Source of the DNA: Amblyornis subalaris
Taxonomy: Eukaryota; Chordata; Aves; Passeriformes; Ptilonorhynchidae
DNA: 64,000 bases
Reading direction: 5' to 3'
Assembly (NCBI GenBank): GCA_018881555.1
Contig: JACAXG010000080.1
Coordinates: 248,001 to 312,000, forward strand
Shown here: piece after piece, positions 1-13,178 of the stretch
Layout of the letters: the number at the start of each line of letters is the position of its first letter
Position numbering within the stretch: position 1 is the first letter of the stretch
The notes under the pieces: generated by a model
Databases searched by the model: none
What the model was told of the DNA's origin: nothing
Seen by the model: only the letters and a program-made list of their open reading frames with translations
Translations under genes and position numbers: made by a program

Positions 1-3000
1 TCTGCTCTGTTCAGAAATAAAGGTAACCCTCCATTAAGAGTATCAGTCTCTGTGGATACGTTCATCAATTTAAGAGACATAAAAACATCTTGTGAAACCT
101 GTAAGCAATTATCTTTTAATGCATCACTCCATCATAAGGCTCTTTATTTCTTTTTTAAACTATATAACCTCCCCATCTCTGCCCTTACCTGCTGGAACAC
201 CTCCCTGAACTCTGGCACACTCCAGCGGCTCGCGGCTTTGAGGCAAAACCCTGCTTATGGTGATCAAGGTTAAAATATGGCTGTCACCATTTAGTGAAGA
301 GAGATCTCTCACAATGGAAGCATAGCAGCCTGGGAATATCTTGTTAATAATTAGCCAANCCTTTCCCTCCCATCACCCTGCTCAACTGGGCAGAATAAAA
401 GTCTGCTTGGTTTTAGGTCCACGCTGCAATGCCCTTGAACTGAATGGAATTGCAGCCCTACAACAGCAGAGCGGGAGGGTCCGTTCTGCAGGTGCAGGTT
501 GGAGCAAGAGCTTAGGGATGTGCAGCACATCTCCAGGACACACACCTCCTTGGAGGCAAGTCCAGGCCATCCCCATCCATCACACCCCACACCCACGCTC
601 AGCACCCAGGGCAGCTGGCTGCAGCTCTGGTGCAGTGAAGGACTGAGCCAGGGCACAGCTGACCTTCCCCAGTGCTGAAGGGCAGACGGGCAGCGTGCTG
701 AGAGGGACACGTCCCAGTAACAGCCCTCCCACAGGGGCACTGGGTGGTGCAGACCAGCTCCAAGGATCAAAGAGCAGCAGCACAGCGAGGGCACTGCAGT
801 TGGAAGGGTCCTGGCTGCTGGTGTGCCGGCAGCCGCCTTGGCACGGAGCGGCTGGCGTGTGGAGAGACAGGACCTAGCGCTGGGCACNGCAGAGCCCTTT
901 GTACCAGTGCCGTGTGAGGGGGTCCCTGCAAGCTGGCATCCACTGTGGAGCCCTCTCCTGCTGCCAGGGAAAGCAGCCAGCCTACAGACAGGTGGCTGAT
1001 GCAATCAGGAGGCCGGAACAAAGAGACTCTGCCTTTCCCTGGAAACTGCTGGTCCCACTCACCGCCAAGGAGCACCGTGATGATGTCCCACTTCCCAGGG
1101 AGCTGGGAGGAGTGGGATCTTTTCTCGCATTCCCTTCCACTCTTAAAACACCCAGGACCGTCTCAACAGCCTTACAGACCAAACTCTTGTCCCGCTGTCC
1201 TGGTGTCACCTTCTCACTCTCCATNCCCACGTGTCCAGCTGCCCCTTCTCCCCACCCACCCGCTCTTTGCAACCGTAGCAGCGTCAGAGCCGCTGCTGCT
1301 GGTGCTTTATTAGCCCATCTCCATGGCAACTCGCCTCCAGCTTCACTCGGAGAGACCCCCAGCTCCTCTGCGCCATAAATCAGCCACCCTCCTCCATCCT
1401 TGGTCGGNCACGGGGTCACGGCTCACCCTAGATGCCGCTGTCCCATCTTCCCAGCTGGGGCTGCTGTTTGCCAGCCCTGGCACCACATTTGCAGCCCTCA
1501 AGCAAAGCCTAAGAGTCATCCAAAGAGACAGTATCCAAAAGCCGGTGGTGTGGAGCCACCCATAAAAACCAGCACTGAGCTGGTGCTCTGCTGCCTTTGG
1601 GCGGGGAGCAGAGTCCAAGGACAACCCCAGCAATAGCACTGGATTGAGGCAGAGGGCACCATCTCCTTCCCCATGGGAAGGCAGCTGCCTCCCCTCCATG
1701 TCTGTGGTGCAGCCCTCAAAGCCTGCCCGGAGGGAACAAAGAACCACCTGAAATGCTGTGCCCTCCCTGGTGTCCAGGAACAGCTCGGGAGCAGCCTTTG
1801 CCCCAGCACAGTTCAAAGCAGGTGGCAAGAATCTGCTGGTTCCCACAAGAACAGAGTTTCCCACACACTTTTACCTCGGGGCACTGGGAAGGGGCTACAG
1901 GACATGCTCCTTTCACCCTCTCGAACACAGTGCAAAAAGTGTTCTTGCTGCTGAAACTCTCCCCACCAAACCTCACAAAACAGAGAGAGCTTTTTCTTTG
2001 CACCTCACGTGTTGTGCAGTTTGTCACTTCATCCCTAAATTTCAAGCACCTGATAATACAGGGACTAAATCCCNGAAAGACAACTGCAAAGGTGGCTCCT
2101 GCCACCAGAAGTTCAGTCAAGTAAAGCAGCAGCCTGGCAAAATGAGCAAGAAAGAAATGATCCTTTTCAGAAGCTGTTGGGGCACTGCAGAGCTGTGCTG
2201 GTGGAAGAGGAAGGTGACAGGCTAAGGCAGAGCCATCCAGGGGCTTGCCTGAGGTCACGCACAATCCACAACCAAACATGCACTGGTGGAAAAGATGACA
2301 GTTTTTCCTCACCTTTCCACATTCCCTGAGAGGCACTGACCTATGTATTTACTGATATATAATCCCAAGGGATGCTTGCAGTGTTTCTGTACAGGACCAC
2401 ATAATCTTTGTTGCCTTAGATAAGGGCTAAGAGTACATCTGGGAATTTACCAATAGTTAGACATGCCCAAGGAAACCCAACAATGACCACTAGGATGGCT
2501 GCATATCTTCATTTCACATAGGTGCTCAACATCCACACTCACACAACATCTCAGAGCTGAAAAACCCTTCCTGCAAGGCACTGCAGAGCTCAAGATCTGT
2601 GTCTAGGCAGATCCTGGTAAAGCAGAGAGCTGGAGTCTCGTTTCTATCACAAAACGTGTGGATCCAAACCTCCAGAAGCCAGGTCCAACGACATGGAGCA
2701 GTACCAGAGCTCTTTTAGCAGGGATAGCTGCCTTGAATTTCAAAAGCTATATGCTGGCAGTGGAACAAATTCATAAAAGCTAATGGGCCTGAAAGAGACT
2801 GTATTTGTCCTGCAGTCCCTTGGCAAGAGCAAAAATAAACCTGGAGAGAAAGGAAAGAGTATGTGAACAGGTCTTTCTCTTCTGCCGTTACAACAGCAGC
2901 ATCAGTTCAAAAATCCCCCTGTGGAGTCATACGGTTTTTGATGCCTCAGCATTTCTATTTCTAACATTGCACATGCTTGTCAAGCCCAAATATTCTTAAA

Positions 3001-6000
3001 CAATTTAGATACCTAACACTCACCTAAATCAAGTGCTTAGGAAGGCTGGCTTTAAGAGTCCCTGCTTGTGCTTTTTTGTTTTTTTCTCATCCAGGGTCCT
3101 TCTGAGTTTTTCTCTGCATCCACAAAGCTGTGAACTCAATTTTTATTCAGAAGGAATAGAGTGGCATGGAGCCAAAACCTAGAATTTGAAACAGGGCCAA
3201 ATATGAGGAGGTTCACACTAAAAATTGCTGGAGTTGACAACACTAGCAGAAGCGTTTGGAAAATGCTCTATGTTCATATTTCATGCAATATGTGATACCA
3301 GGTCTTCCCTCCCTTCCAAATACCTTCCTCAGCTTTCTCTGTCAGCTCAGAGGGGACCCCGGTCTCATCATAGCTTGATAAACTGAGCTCAGTTTACATC
3401 AGCAGCCTTCAGGCACAAAGGTGCTGCTGAGCTTTGGCTGCAAAGGCCGTTAGGAGAATAAATCCCAAGGGAAGAGTGAGCTCTGCACTCAGGACCTACC
3501 ACGTCTGCACTCCGAGTGTACTTCCATTGACAGGAATCTTAGGATCCTGTCCACCAAGCAGGATAGTCAGCCATGCAATGTGGTTGTAGATAGAGCCTGT
3601 CAACAGAAGAACCCTAAAGACNTCAGTTGAACCTGCTCCTTTAACAAGAGCTGTAAATGTCGCCACCTTTCCTGTGCCATGGTCCCTGAAAGGATTCGTA
3701 TGTTGTCATGTTTGGTAAAGTCTACAAGGAGCACAGGAAGCTGAGGCAACGCCTNACACTGAGTGGGTCTCATCAGCTCTGATTAGCTGAAACAAAACAG
3801 CANAGACACAGGTAAGAAGAGCTCTTCATGATATTAAGGTGAGAGGTGGCTGCAAGGGACAGGCCACTGCAAGCAGTGGCTGCTGGAGCCACCCCCGGGG
3901 ACGCTGAGGCAGGAGCTCAGTAGTTGATGAAAGGGGGAACTGCTCAGAAATGGTTTGTGTTTAGCCTTGTCCTGGCAGGAAGGCACAGGAGAAGGAGCAG
4001 TGCCGTGCCCTAGGGCTGTCTCCTGTCACCCACAGAGCCTCTCACGCTGCTCCATCTGCACGGCCGGGGTGGGGGCCGGTGCCTCCCTGCTGGGGGACGC
4101 GCTCAGCCGCAGCCCAGGCCCCGTCCTGCTCAACTCCACCGAGACCGATGGTGGCCGCCCTGTCTGGAACACACCCAGACACACGCGCTNGAAGCCACAG
4201 CACGAGTCTCCTGCCAGAACCGGGCCAGCACTGAGGCAGGCAGGAGGCCGTGGGTCCCAGGGCAGGCGGCTGGAACTGCTCCTGGCACAGCGCTTTGCAG
4301 GATCCAGCTGGAGTTGTGACTACAAGTGTACGACTGATAGTCAGCGCTCTCCAGGGCCCGCCTGCTCCGGGAGGGCTTGTTTGGTGTAAACAGGACAGAG
4401 ACAAACACGAGGGAGCTGTGCAGCGATGACAGGCGAGCTCACGGAGCAGCTCTGCACGGGAGGAAGCGCCGCAGGGCACAGGGACAGGCAGATGTTCTGC
4501 TGCTGTCAGTGCCTGGCAATGGGACGTGGAGCCTCTGGAAATGCAGCCAGCCTCAGCCAAGTAGGAAAACACAGACCCGGGGACACTCAAAATGAGAAAA
4601 GGGATGCTGTAACTTCCCCCAAACCAGCAATACTCACAACAGGCCAAGCTGCATGGTCCAGAACAGCCCTACACAGCGGGAAGCCCTGAAGCCGGTTGGA
4701 TTGTGAGGTTTCCACTCCGTATCCCAAAGCCCACCAGCCTTCAGTACTGGGAAATTTAAACCAGCAACTTTTCCTATGTCTTCTCCCTCCCACACCGGCT
4801 GAAACAATCAGAACGAGACAGTCCTCCAAGGGCTTGGTCCAACCCCTACCAAAGACTCAGGTTAGTGATTTCCTTCGTGTGTCTCCCGAGTGCCAGGCCC
4901 TGGGCTGTTCAGGTTACTCCAAAGCAGCAGCCCATGTGAGTCAGGGTNCTGGCTCTGAGTGAGCCCAGCGCTGACAGAATTCACCTGCAGGGCTGGACTT
5001 GGGCCTAAGAATGTAGAGAGCACCAAACTTTGCAGGATTTACCACAGCAAGCTTTACTTTGTTCCAGCCGATAGGAGGGGAGAGGATAACAATGACCAAG
5101 GTCCATTCTGCTTTGCCCAGTCCTGCCAGCCCTGCCACTGGGGAGGAGAGCTCCTCCTGTCTGGGAGCCAATGCACACACCACCCTCTTGATTTGTAATT
5201 AGTGCAATAAGAATGCTCAGTCAGCTGGGAAATCTGCCTGAGTAAATGACATCCTCAAGTGCTTTCTAATCCGAGGAAGGCAGCCTCTCACTTCACTGAG
5301 CTAATGGGCTGCAGTGGGGAGCACCAACATTTCTGCTGAGGACCCACACGCATCCAGGAATACTTCTTTAGCTGATTCTCCACAGGATCCATGCCAGCAG
5401 CCCCAGCTGGTCACCTGNGAGTACCTGCTAGGTCCTGCCAAGAGTTAGTGTCAGTAATTAATCTGCCTCAGTCTCACAGCACTTGCTCCATCCTCAAGGC
5501 ACAAACTGTTTAAGGAATGGTCCAGGCAGAAAGGACTCTTGGGTCAAGGAATATTGGAGCTACAGACAGCTCAGAAGCAGCTTCAAGGACAGCTGCAGTG
5601 CCATTTCCATGGGACAGGACTTCAGAAGTGAAAGAACAGGGGTTATGAGTCAAGGCAGAAGCTGCACAGCACTTGGCAAGTCACACACTGGAATTTTAAC
5701 TAAAATAACCCTCTGCCTCATCTCTTTTAAATTCAGATGCACAGGGGAATCCATCAAGGTAATTTATGGTGTGTAGCTCCTGATATGCCAATCAAAGGAA
5801 GCCCAGAGTAACAAGTGTGTTAAAAGAGACCTCATTGATCACTATCTCCACAAACACGGGCTTAATTCCTTCAATCCCGGTTAATCAGGCTACTTTGTTA
5901 CTTTTCTTATACAACACATCAGTGGGAAGCATGAGGCATTAGATATGCAGCCCCCAGGAAGCTTCCCTGGTGTGGAGGGAGGCGGAGGGGGTGGTGTTTG

Positions 6001-6540
6001 NTGATGTGGAGCACATCTCGCAGGTCCTCACAGGTCCTCGAAGGTCCCCAGCCACAGGTCGTCAATAGGAGGTGGTTTTTTCCCTTCCATAAGTGGAAAT
6101 TTCTCTGCATACAAAGCACCAAGATTTTGATGAAAACCTGACAATTAGCAGATGCAGAGATGATAATTAGGAAGGCAGAGAGAAAAGAAAGAGCTTTGCT
6201 GAATTACAGGAGCCCACAATCCTGTTCCACAGGGGGAGCAGCCTCACGTGTTTTGCCAGGAGCAGCAGAATGAACCCTGCTCTGTGGATTTGCAGATCTG
6301 GAGCCACCTGAGATGTCAGGAGCTGTGGCAGGAAAAGTACCACTCCAGCAGCTTCTCTTTAACAACACAAGCTGAGGTCTGTTTCCCTAGGTCTGAGGTA
6401 TTTTTGCTCAGTATTTGCCAAGGAAGCCCCTCTGACCTTTTTGCATGGACTGATGTGCTGCTGCATTGCTGTGAGCTGTAACATCCTGGCAAGCTGGAAA
6501 GTGTTGAGATAGCAGGAGGTAATGCACAGATCAGGACTAG
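1..6540. other. intergenic DNA, no gene recognised
   Basis: No open frame here resembles a known protein. The frames that are open overlap on both strands, are interrupted by N bases and have the composition of unconstrained DNA. I see no tRNA-like or rRNA-like sequence. The first 1.7 kb is GC-richer than 2.3-3.4 kb, which is AT-richer. The only specific elements I can name are an X-box-like motif near 1.3 kb and the CR1 fragment that follows this stretch. If gene order is as in other amniotes, this lies between GABRB4 and a divergent GABRA3, but I recognised no GABRA3 exon. Confidence 0.6.
1317..1330. promoter_or_regulatory. X-box-like (RFX) motif
   Basis: The 14-mer ATCTCCATGGCAAC fits the RFX X-box consensus GTYNCC-AT-RGYAAC with one mismatch, A for G at the first position. 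RFX factors bind such imperfect inverted repeats as dimers. The match is read directly from the sequence; binding is inference. Chance occurrence is possible, but the window also holds two stronger X-boxes. Confidence 0.35.
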
Positions 6541-6624
6541 ATCTGGTCTTATTAAATANAATAATTACCGATCTGGAAGAGGGAATAAGCAGCACATTAA
6601 TTAAGTTTGAAGAGGATCTGAAAC
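6541..6624 (+). mobile_element. ancient CR1 LINE fragment (reverse transcriptase active-site region)
   Basis: The sequence matches the part of CR1 ORF2 around the reverse transcriptase catalytic motif. The frame reads ITDLEEGISSTLIKF followed by EEDLK, where active CR1 proteins have an acidic FADD-type motif. The first catalytic aspartate position has become glutamate and one N interrupts the frame, so this is a fossil. Only about 84 bp is recognisable, which suggests a very old insertion that has lost its flanks. Similarity at both DNA and protein level makes the assignment fairly secure, although the subfamily is unknown. Confidence 0.75.
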
Positions 6625-9319
6625 AGAGGAGCTGCCAACAACAAAATTGAAAAAAATTATATAAAGAGGAGGGGGAAAAAAAAATCAAGTGGGAAGGAAG
6701 CAGAACCTATCAGCAGAAGAAAAGATGCTGAAGAGGAGCTGTGGGAGAAGGAGGAGGTTTGGCCCTACCTCACCCAACAGCCCCAGAAGTCCCTGNCTTA
6801 TTTCTACCTTTTCCCACAAAGCCAAAGCAGCCCCCAGGAAAAAAAGCTTTNGCAGACCAGTGGAGGAAGACAAGCCCTCCCACGATTGTTACTTCAGCAC
6901 TATTAGAAAGGAATGGTGGAAGTTNTGTCCCCAGATAAGATGAGAAACCTTTGTCCACTTTTACCAAAGGGCCATTTTGGCAACCTGCAAAGATTCATCC
7001 AAATTCAAGCCCCTTCCTGCAGGGCATGGCAATAAGGTGCAGCACGGCAGCTTGCACGCAGCCCAACCAACACACCTGCAAAACTTCACCCCTTCCTAAG
7101 TGGTTTTTGGGGTGTGGGGGTTTAGTAAAGCAGCCTTCAGATGCCAAGGCAGCCACGGAGTGGCATGCTGCAGGAAGGCTTTTGCTGAGCAGCAGGATAA
7201 CTGGATGGAGCTACAACTTCTGCAGGAGTCAGAGGGCCCAAGTGCCCGCCCTCGGAGAGGCACGGACACACACTCCTCAGCCCAGCTGCAAACCAGAGGG
7301 GCAAACTCCCTCTCCNTGCCCTGGCAGTGCCAGCACTTTCAGCTTTGCTGGGGCTGACTTAAAGCAGCTACACATTATGCACTCCAATGCAGAACGCTTT
7401 GTTTAGGATTATATCTACATGCAAAGGTGATGTTTCAGCTGGCCTGCCCTGGAATTGCCAGTAGAATGACATCACCACTAATTAATCAGCCTCTGTACAG
7501 ACATTTCTCAAATCCCCTGCACCCAAAGCACAGCAATTAGTCACTTATTCCTGCAGGAATTGCCACCTTCCTTCCCACTTGTATTGCTCTCCTCTCTCTT
7601 GCTCACATGCGTGCTCAGCTGTGCTGCCGAGCCAACCCCAGCATCGATCCACGAGGAAAATGATCACATGGCATTACTGGAAGTCCATATCATTATCCCT
7701 GATAGAGTGTTGGCCAACATCAATATTAACAGGAGCAGAAATGCCTGAGACAGAGAAACATATATTTCCCACACCGCTGCAGGGAGCTGGGCTCCACTCA
7801 GCCCCACAGTGACATTTCTGAGTGCCTCTCAAAAAGCACGGGCAGAGGCACACACTGAACACCCCCAGTGGGAATAAATCTGGTTTTGGTGGAAGGACAG
7901 CCAGTCTCCAGATGTGGTATGTCCTGAGTGCAGAGTTCACTCTTCCCTTGGGATTTATTCTCCCCAAAGCCCAGCAGCTCTTTGTGTCAGGAGGCTGCTG
8001 GTGTTTGGTTGCAGCTGTAAACTGAGCTCAGCTTATCCAGGGTCTCCTTTGAGGTGACAAAGAAAGCCGAGGAAAGTATTTGGAGGGATAGGAAGATCTG
8101 GAATAATTAAAAGCAACAAGGAGTTCAGTGGCTGACAGCTCTACCTGTCAAGGCAGGGATTTGGGGATTGGTGGGGGAGGTAGGAACGGCTGAGACAAGG
8201 CCACATTTGACCAATGCTGGGCTGAAGATACAGGGCCCTGGATGATAAAGAGCAGCCAAAGCACGTGGGGAGGGGCCCAAAGCCCATAAACACTGCTATG
8301 GCCACAAGTGTCTGCTGCCAGCAGCCTGTGAAGCCTCTCCAGAAGCAATATCCACGAGGTGAGAGAGTCAAGCACTCCAATCAGGAGCGCCAGGATTCAG
8401 AGCAGCCCTGATGGCCTCATCCACAGATACAAGAGCAGCAAATTACGATAGTGTTTAATGATATAATCCCATTACCTCACTACAGGACCTGCAGTTCTTC
8501 CAGCCAGCCNCATGTATCTATCCCAGATGGAATCAGCACAATGAGGGAGCAGCAGTTCCTGTTTACACGGGGCTGCTATTTGTTGCTGATAATGAGGGAC
8601 AAACAGCAGACAGCCAGGAAGCTGCAGAAGGACAGAGGATGCTCACCTTGTGAGGGCTCACTGTGGGAGCAGGTGCTGCCTCTGGCTCTCACAGAAGGAC
8701 TCCAGCCCAAGTTTCCATGGGGAGCCACTCACTTNGGTTCCCAGAGGTATATGAGACATCGTGGCTCTGCCTTACAGANGTGCCAGGCACCCATCACTCT
8801 TACTCAGGGGCAGCTGCACTGCAGAGAACCCTCTGGGGTTAAGTATTCCAAAGTCGTGACCCCAGAGATCTCCAGCTTGACAGCCAAAAGCATTCACTGC
8901 TTTCCTGCTTGAAGCTCTGCATGTCAATTCTCACAAATTTAAAGAGAGGATAAAAATAACCTGTCTTCCAGTAGTGGTGGTGTAAAATTAAATTCATTAC
9001 CGTGAGTGAAGCACTCTAATACAATAGTGATGAGTACTACTGAGGAAAGGAGCAGATTGAACAACAGGCAAAAGAAAAAAACCCTAAAAGCCACATTGAA
9101 TCCAAGTGCTCAGTGAGGCAGAGGTGCTTGAGAGCAGATCTGTGGGGGTCACATAATTGGGCTGTATTGATGCATATGCACGGCAAGGGGTGGGGTGAGG
9201 CAAGAGAGGCAGTTTCAGTTTTCATCTCCCTGAACATCAGGCTTCACTGCTTAAACATTTCAGTAACATCAGCATGCATAGCAGAAGCTTGGCAAAGAGC
9301 AGAAGGTTAAAAATTAAGC

Positions 9320-9400
9320 TAGGAAAAAACCCCAACCACAAACAACAACAAAACCCACACAGACAAACAAAGAAAACCATCAAGCACCACAAAAGAAAAG
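9320..9400. repeat. A-rich low-complexity tract
   Basis: The tract is dominated by A with interspersed C (AAC/CAAA-like words) and carries almost no T. It is not a clean microsatellite. It could be a decayed poly(A) tail or plain low-complexity DNA; no adjoining retroelement is recognisable. Confidence 0.6.
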
Positions 9401-11276
9401 TTTGGGCCAAAAAGACTAATGAAATCAAGGTAGAGAATACCAAGTTAGCAAAAAACTTCAGCTGCTGACAAGGAAGNACAGCTTCTTGAAAAGGCTGACC
9501 TAGAAGCCAGTAGCTCATTTNCTCTAAAACTCTTGGCTATAAAAGAAAAGAGATCCAGAGTGCAGGGGTCAGGGGAGAGGAAAGGAGGGCAAATAGCAAG
9601 GTGGAAATGCACACCTGTGAAAGCAGGGCTGGCAGAGTGACTCCAGACAGCCAAAAAGCCACACNAAGCACACTCAGCAAGCCCTGCTAACCCCTCCTAC
9701 GAGTGCCACGCCAATGGGGTCTCACCACAGGCTCTGGGGAGGAATTTTCAGCCATCTGATGCCTTTGCCTGCCTTGGATTTTGCAGCTGCGGCTCGAGCC
9801 TCCCNGAGCAGCAGCCAGCTGTCCTTGGCCTCCAGCCCACAGCACACACATCTGGAACAGCTGGGGATGGCCAACTGCTGTTGGCCAGGAGAGGGTTCCT
9901 CATGTGGATTTAATACAGTGCCTTCCACGTGCTGCGTGTGACGGGGAGCGTGGAACGGCCACTCTGCGGTCACTGGGCAGGCACTGGGGTGGCCTCTGCT
10001 CTGGACGGGGCACTTCGTGCCTGGCAGCCTGTAAACCACTGCAAAGGCTCCCTGGGCCGCTTGCAGCTCTTGGCTTCTTCAGGAAATCTGGTTCCTTCAG
10101 GGAATCCAGGCTCCTGCAGGCAGTCAGACAGCTTCCCATCCCCGTCAGCTGCCACGCAGTTTGGCTTGATTCAAGCCAAAGCTCTTTATGTCCCATCTTC
10201 AGAGCACCTTGCCCATGCCCATTTCTTTTCCATTATTTTGTCTCCTACGAGAGTTTCCAAGNGATAAACTTTATAACTCTTGTCCTTATTCACATTAATA
10301 GAATGGCAGCACGACCTTCTGGTGTGTCCAACAAAAGCTCTCTGCTCAGTGTCACCTGCTGTCCTTGGGCAGGGGACNCAGGCCTGCACTCAGGGTGTGG
10401 CATGTTCAGAAATAGGATCCCCCAAGGCCTCTCTCCTGCCTGGCACGAGGGGAGGCACAGCTGACCCAGCCCCACACCAAACCTTAGATGATGTTTAGGG
10501 CAGAGTTGTCATTTTGTCTCCCCCTTCCAAAGCACTGCCAGGGGACNCAGCACTGAGGCAGGTGTAAGATCTCCTGTAGCTTTTGGGGCACACAAAGGCC
10601 AGCAAGTGAGGGGGCTCCAAATCCCTTTGGAGGAGACAGAGGGGAATTAGGAGGAAGAGAATGAAGTGGTGTGATGGAGCTGAGTCATTGCCAAGACCCA
10701 AACAGACCCAAACTGCACATCAGCTGCAGCAGGCCCAGCACTGCCCCACTAGGAAGAACCAGAGTTACTATGATGTGATCCTTTTTAAATTTTAAAGTAT
10801 TTTTCCACTGGATTTTTTACCTTTCCTTTAAAAAAAAAAAAACCCAACAATTTTTGCTTTTAAAATGTAAAATGAAACTTCTGAGAAACTGTGTTTTTTC
10901 TGTAGGGTCTTACATTTCCACTTTAAGCTCTCTTCAAGCCAGAACAGCAGTAAGAAAGATGAATTTTTCAGAGGAAACAGAACAATCTCTTTCAGCTCTC
11001 GTCTCCTTTTTATCCTTCTATTTTCACCTGAGTGACAAAGAAGTCAGAATATTTGAACAAGTAGTTACTGCATTAGTCCCTTTCTTCACTCCCATTTTAC
11101 CAGCCTGAAAAGCAATGAGGGGTTTTCATCACTGTGAGGGAGGTGGAAAGGCCTGGTAAGTCTTCCATTAGAAGGTAAAAAAATAAACCAGAACAAAAAA
11201 AGCTTTGTCAGGTGAAAATGGCTGAGAAACCACCCATTCGAACCAGGTTCAACTCTTTTGCTAAGACATTCCTCTT

Positions 11277-11294
11277 AAAAAAAAAAAAAAAAAG
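11277..11294. repeat. poly(A) run
   Basis: An uninterrupted run of 18 A. It lies about 300 bp before a CR1 but is not its tail, because CR1 elements end in short ATTCTATG-type repeats rather than poly(A). Confidence 0.9.
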
Positions 11295-11593
11295 GGTTTA
11301 GTACTTGCTGCTAAAGATACTTTTTCGAACCTGGGCTGATAATAGCAACCAGTTTGCAAAGTGAAGAACAGTGAAGCTGCCTCTCTTTCCCAGGCAAACT
11401 CCAGAGCCTCGGGAGCCAGGCAGCGCTGAGCTCTCACGGATGCAGAGCCAGGAGCAGCCCTGGCCATGGGGATGGGGCCGAGGAACACCCTGCAATCCGT
11501 GAAAGGTGTCTCCGGTGGGATGGCACACCTGTGAAGGTACTCGGGTGTTGGGAGAGGACAGCCTGCACAAGTCCTTGGTGATGTGACATTTTT

Positions 11594-12121
11594 TGGTGAG
11601 GCTCCACCTGCAGAGCTGCCCCAGCCCTGGGGCCCAGCACAGGAAGGATATGGAGCTGCTGGAGAGAGCCCAGAGAAGGCACCAGGGTGATCAGAGGGAT
11701 GGAGCAGCTCTGCTGGGAGGAAAGGCTGGGAGAGCTGGGATTGTTCAGCCTGGGGAAGAGAAGGCTTTGGGGTGACCTCATGGTGGCTTTCCAGTGCCTG
11801 AAGGGAGCCTGCAAGAAAGATGGGGAGAGACTCGTGACAAGGGTCTGGAGTGACAGGACAAGNGGGAATGGCTTCCCACTGANAGAGAACAGGGTTAGAT
11901 TGCCTATTAGGAGGTTTTCATGGTGAGGGTGGGGAGGCCCTGGCACAGGCTGCCCAGAGAAGGTGCAGCTGCCNCTGGATCCCTGGAAGTGTCCAAATCC
12001 NGGTTGGATGGGGCTTGGAGCACCCTGGGATTGTGGAAGGTGTCCCTGCCCANGGCAGGGGGCTGCAATGAGATGATCTCTAAGGTCCCTGCCAAACCAG
12101 GCCATTCCATGACTCTGATGA
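11594..12121 (+). mobile_element. CR1 LINE, 5'-truncated, 3' end present
   Basis: The copy begins in the 3' half of CR1 ORF2 (the GGGGCCCAGCACAGGAAGGA region). It runs through the diagnostic 3' block (GCCCTGGCACAGGCTGCCCAGAGAAG, here split by decay) and ends in ATTCCATGACTCTGATG, a degenerate form of the CR1 3' terminal octamer repeat. Frameshifts and several N show it is dead. It is typical of avian CR1, which is heavily 5' truncated and leaves no clear target-site duplication. It lies near two further CR1 copies in the opposite orientation. Confidence 0.93.
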
Positions 12122-12611
12122 GAAGAGCTACACATTTTCCTGCATTGCCAAGGGAAGGGAAACCACATCTGGGAAGGCACTGGGTTGTGCAGGTCAGAAC
12201 CTCTTTGCTCTGGCACTGAGTAGCAGCAGAATACCCTGTGTCAGGAGACCTAGAGAGAGGCATCCCTAAGAGGGAGCTTACAGAGGGATTCCCTCAGCTC
12301 TTCACACACTGAGATCCTTGGCAAGGCTCTCTCTGGAAGCTGCAGCAATACAGATGCTGTGCAAGCTCCCTCTGGGCCGTTTAGGGAGTGCCTGACTCCA
12401 ANGGAAATCAATGCGAGCCTGGAGTCAACTGCTCCAGAGAGAAAAAGCTGCATCCAGTGCCAAGCCCAGGCCAGCCCTGAGCCCAGGGGTGCTGTCCCTG
12501 GCACAAAGGGGGGTCCAGTGGAGGAGCCACATCCAGACTGGGGTGGCCCCAACAGGCACTGCCACCACATGGCTCCCACTGGCCTCACCACCCCCTTGGG
12601 AAACAAGTGTC
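12122..12611. other. unique sequence between two CR1 copies
   Basis: About 490 bp without recognisable repeat or gene. It is GC-rich with no CpG island character, and no open frame has family similarity. Confidence 0.5.
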
Positions 12612-13178
12612 ACAGAATATCCTGAGCTGGAAGGGACGCACGAGGGGATCCAAGTCCAATTCCTGGCCCCGCACAGGACACCCAAAAAAGCCACACCANG
12701 TGCCTGAGAGCGTTGTCCAAATACTTCTTGAACTCTGCCAGCCTTGCTGCTGTGACCACTGCCNTGGGGAGCCTGTTCAGTGCCCACCACCCTGTGGGTG
12801 AAGAACCTTTTCTGATATCCAACCTATACCTCCCCTGACGCAGCTCCAGCCNTTCCCTGGGTCCTGTCCCTGCTCACAGAGAGCAGAGATTGGTGCAGCC
12901 CCTTGTGAGGAAGCTGTGGGCTGCTGAGCCCTGTCCTCAGTCTCTTCTTCTTCACGCTGAACAGACCAAGTGACCTCAGCTGCTCCTCATACGGCTTCCC
13001 CTCCAGACCCTTCCCCACCTCTGCAGCCTCCTTTGGATGCTCTCTAACAGCTTTATACCCCTCTTATCTTGTGGCACCCAAAACTGCCCCAGCACTCGAG
13101 GTGAGGCCGCCNCAGCGAGAGCAGAGTGGGACAATCCCCTCCCTGTCCCGGCCGGTGCTGCTGTGCCCGATGCTCCCC
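12612..13178 (-). mobile_element. CR1 LINE, antisense, running into the assembly gap
   Basis: Read on the minus strand, the 3' terminus is at the left edge (cacagaatatcctgagctgg on +) and ORF2-derived sequence continues rightward. Typical antisense CR1 phrases are visible: a GAGCCTGTTCAGTGCCCACC block, a TGAAGAACCTTTTCTGATAT block and a CTCAGTCTCTTCTTC block. The copy is cut by the N gap at 13179, so its 5' extent is unknown. Single N bases appear to replace, not insert, bases relative to the usual CR1 sequence. Confidence 0.92.

Larger units (their letters stand above)
6625..11593. other. intergenic DNA, no gene recognised
   Basis: No supported exon on either strand. The stretch contains simple A-rich DNA near 9.3 kb, an A13 run at 10830-10842 and an A18 run at 11277-11294. 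The AT-rich piece near 7.45-7.56 kb has a TAATTAATCA homeodomain-type motif (from 7489) but nothing else diagnostic. Open frames of 60-230 codons near 9.8-10.4 kb are N-containing and resemble nothing known. Confidence 0.6.

Noticed and set aside
2240..2265. Possible antisense MIR word (CTTGCCTGAGGTCACGCA)
   Set aside because: The match is too short and stands alone, so I could not separate it from chance.
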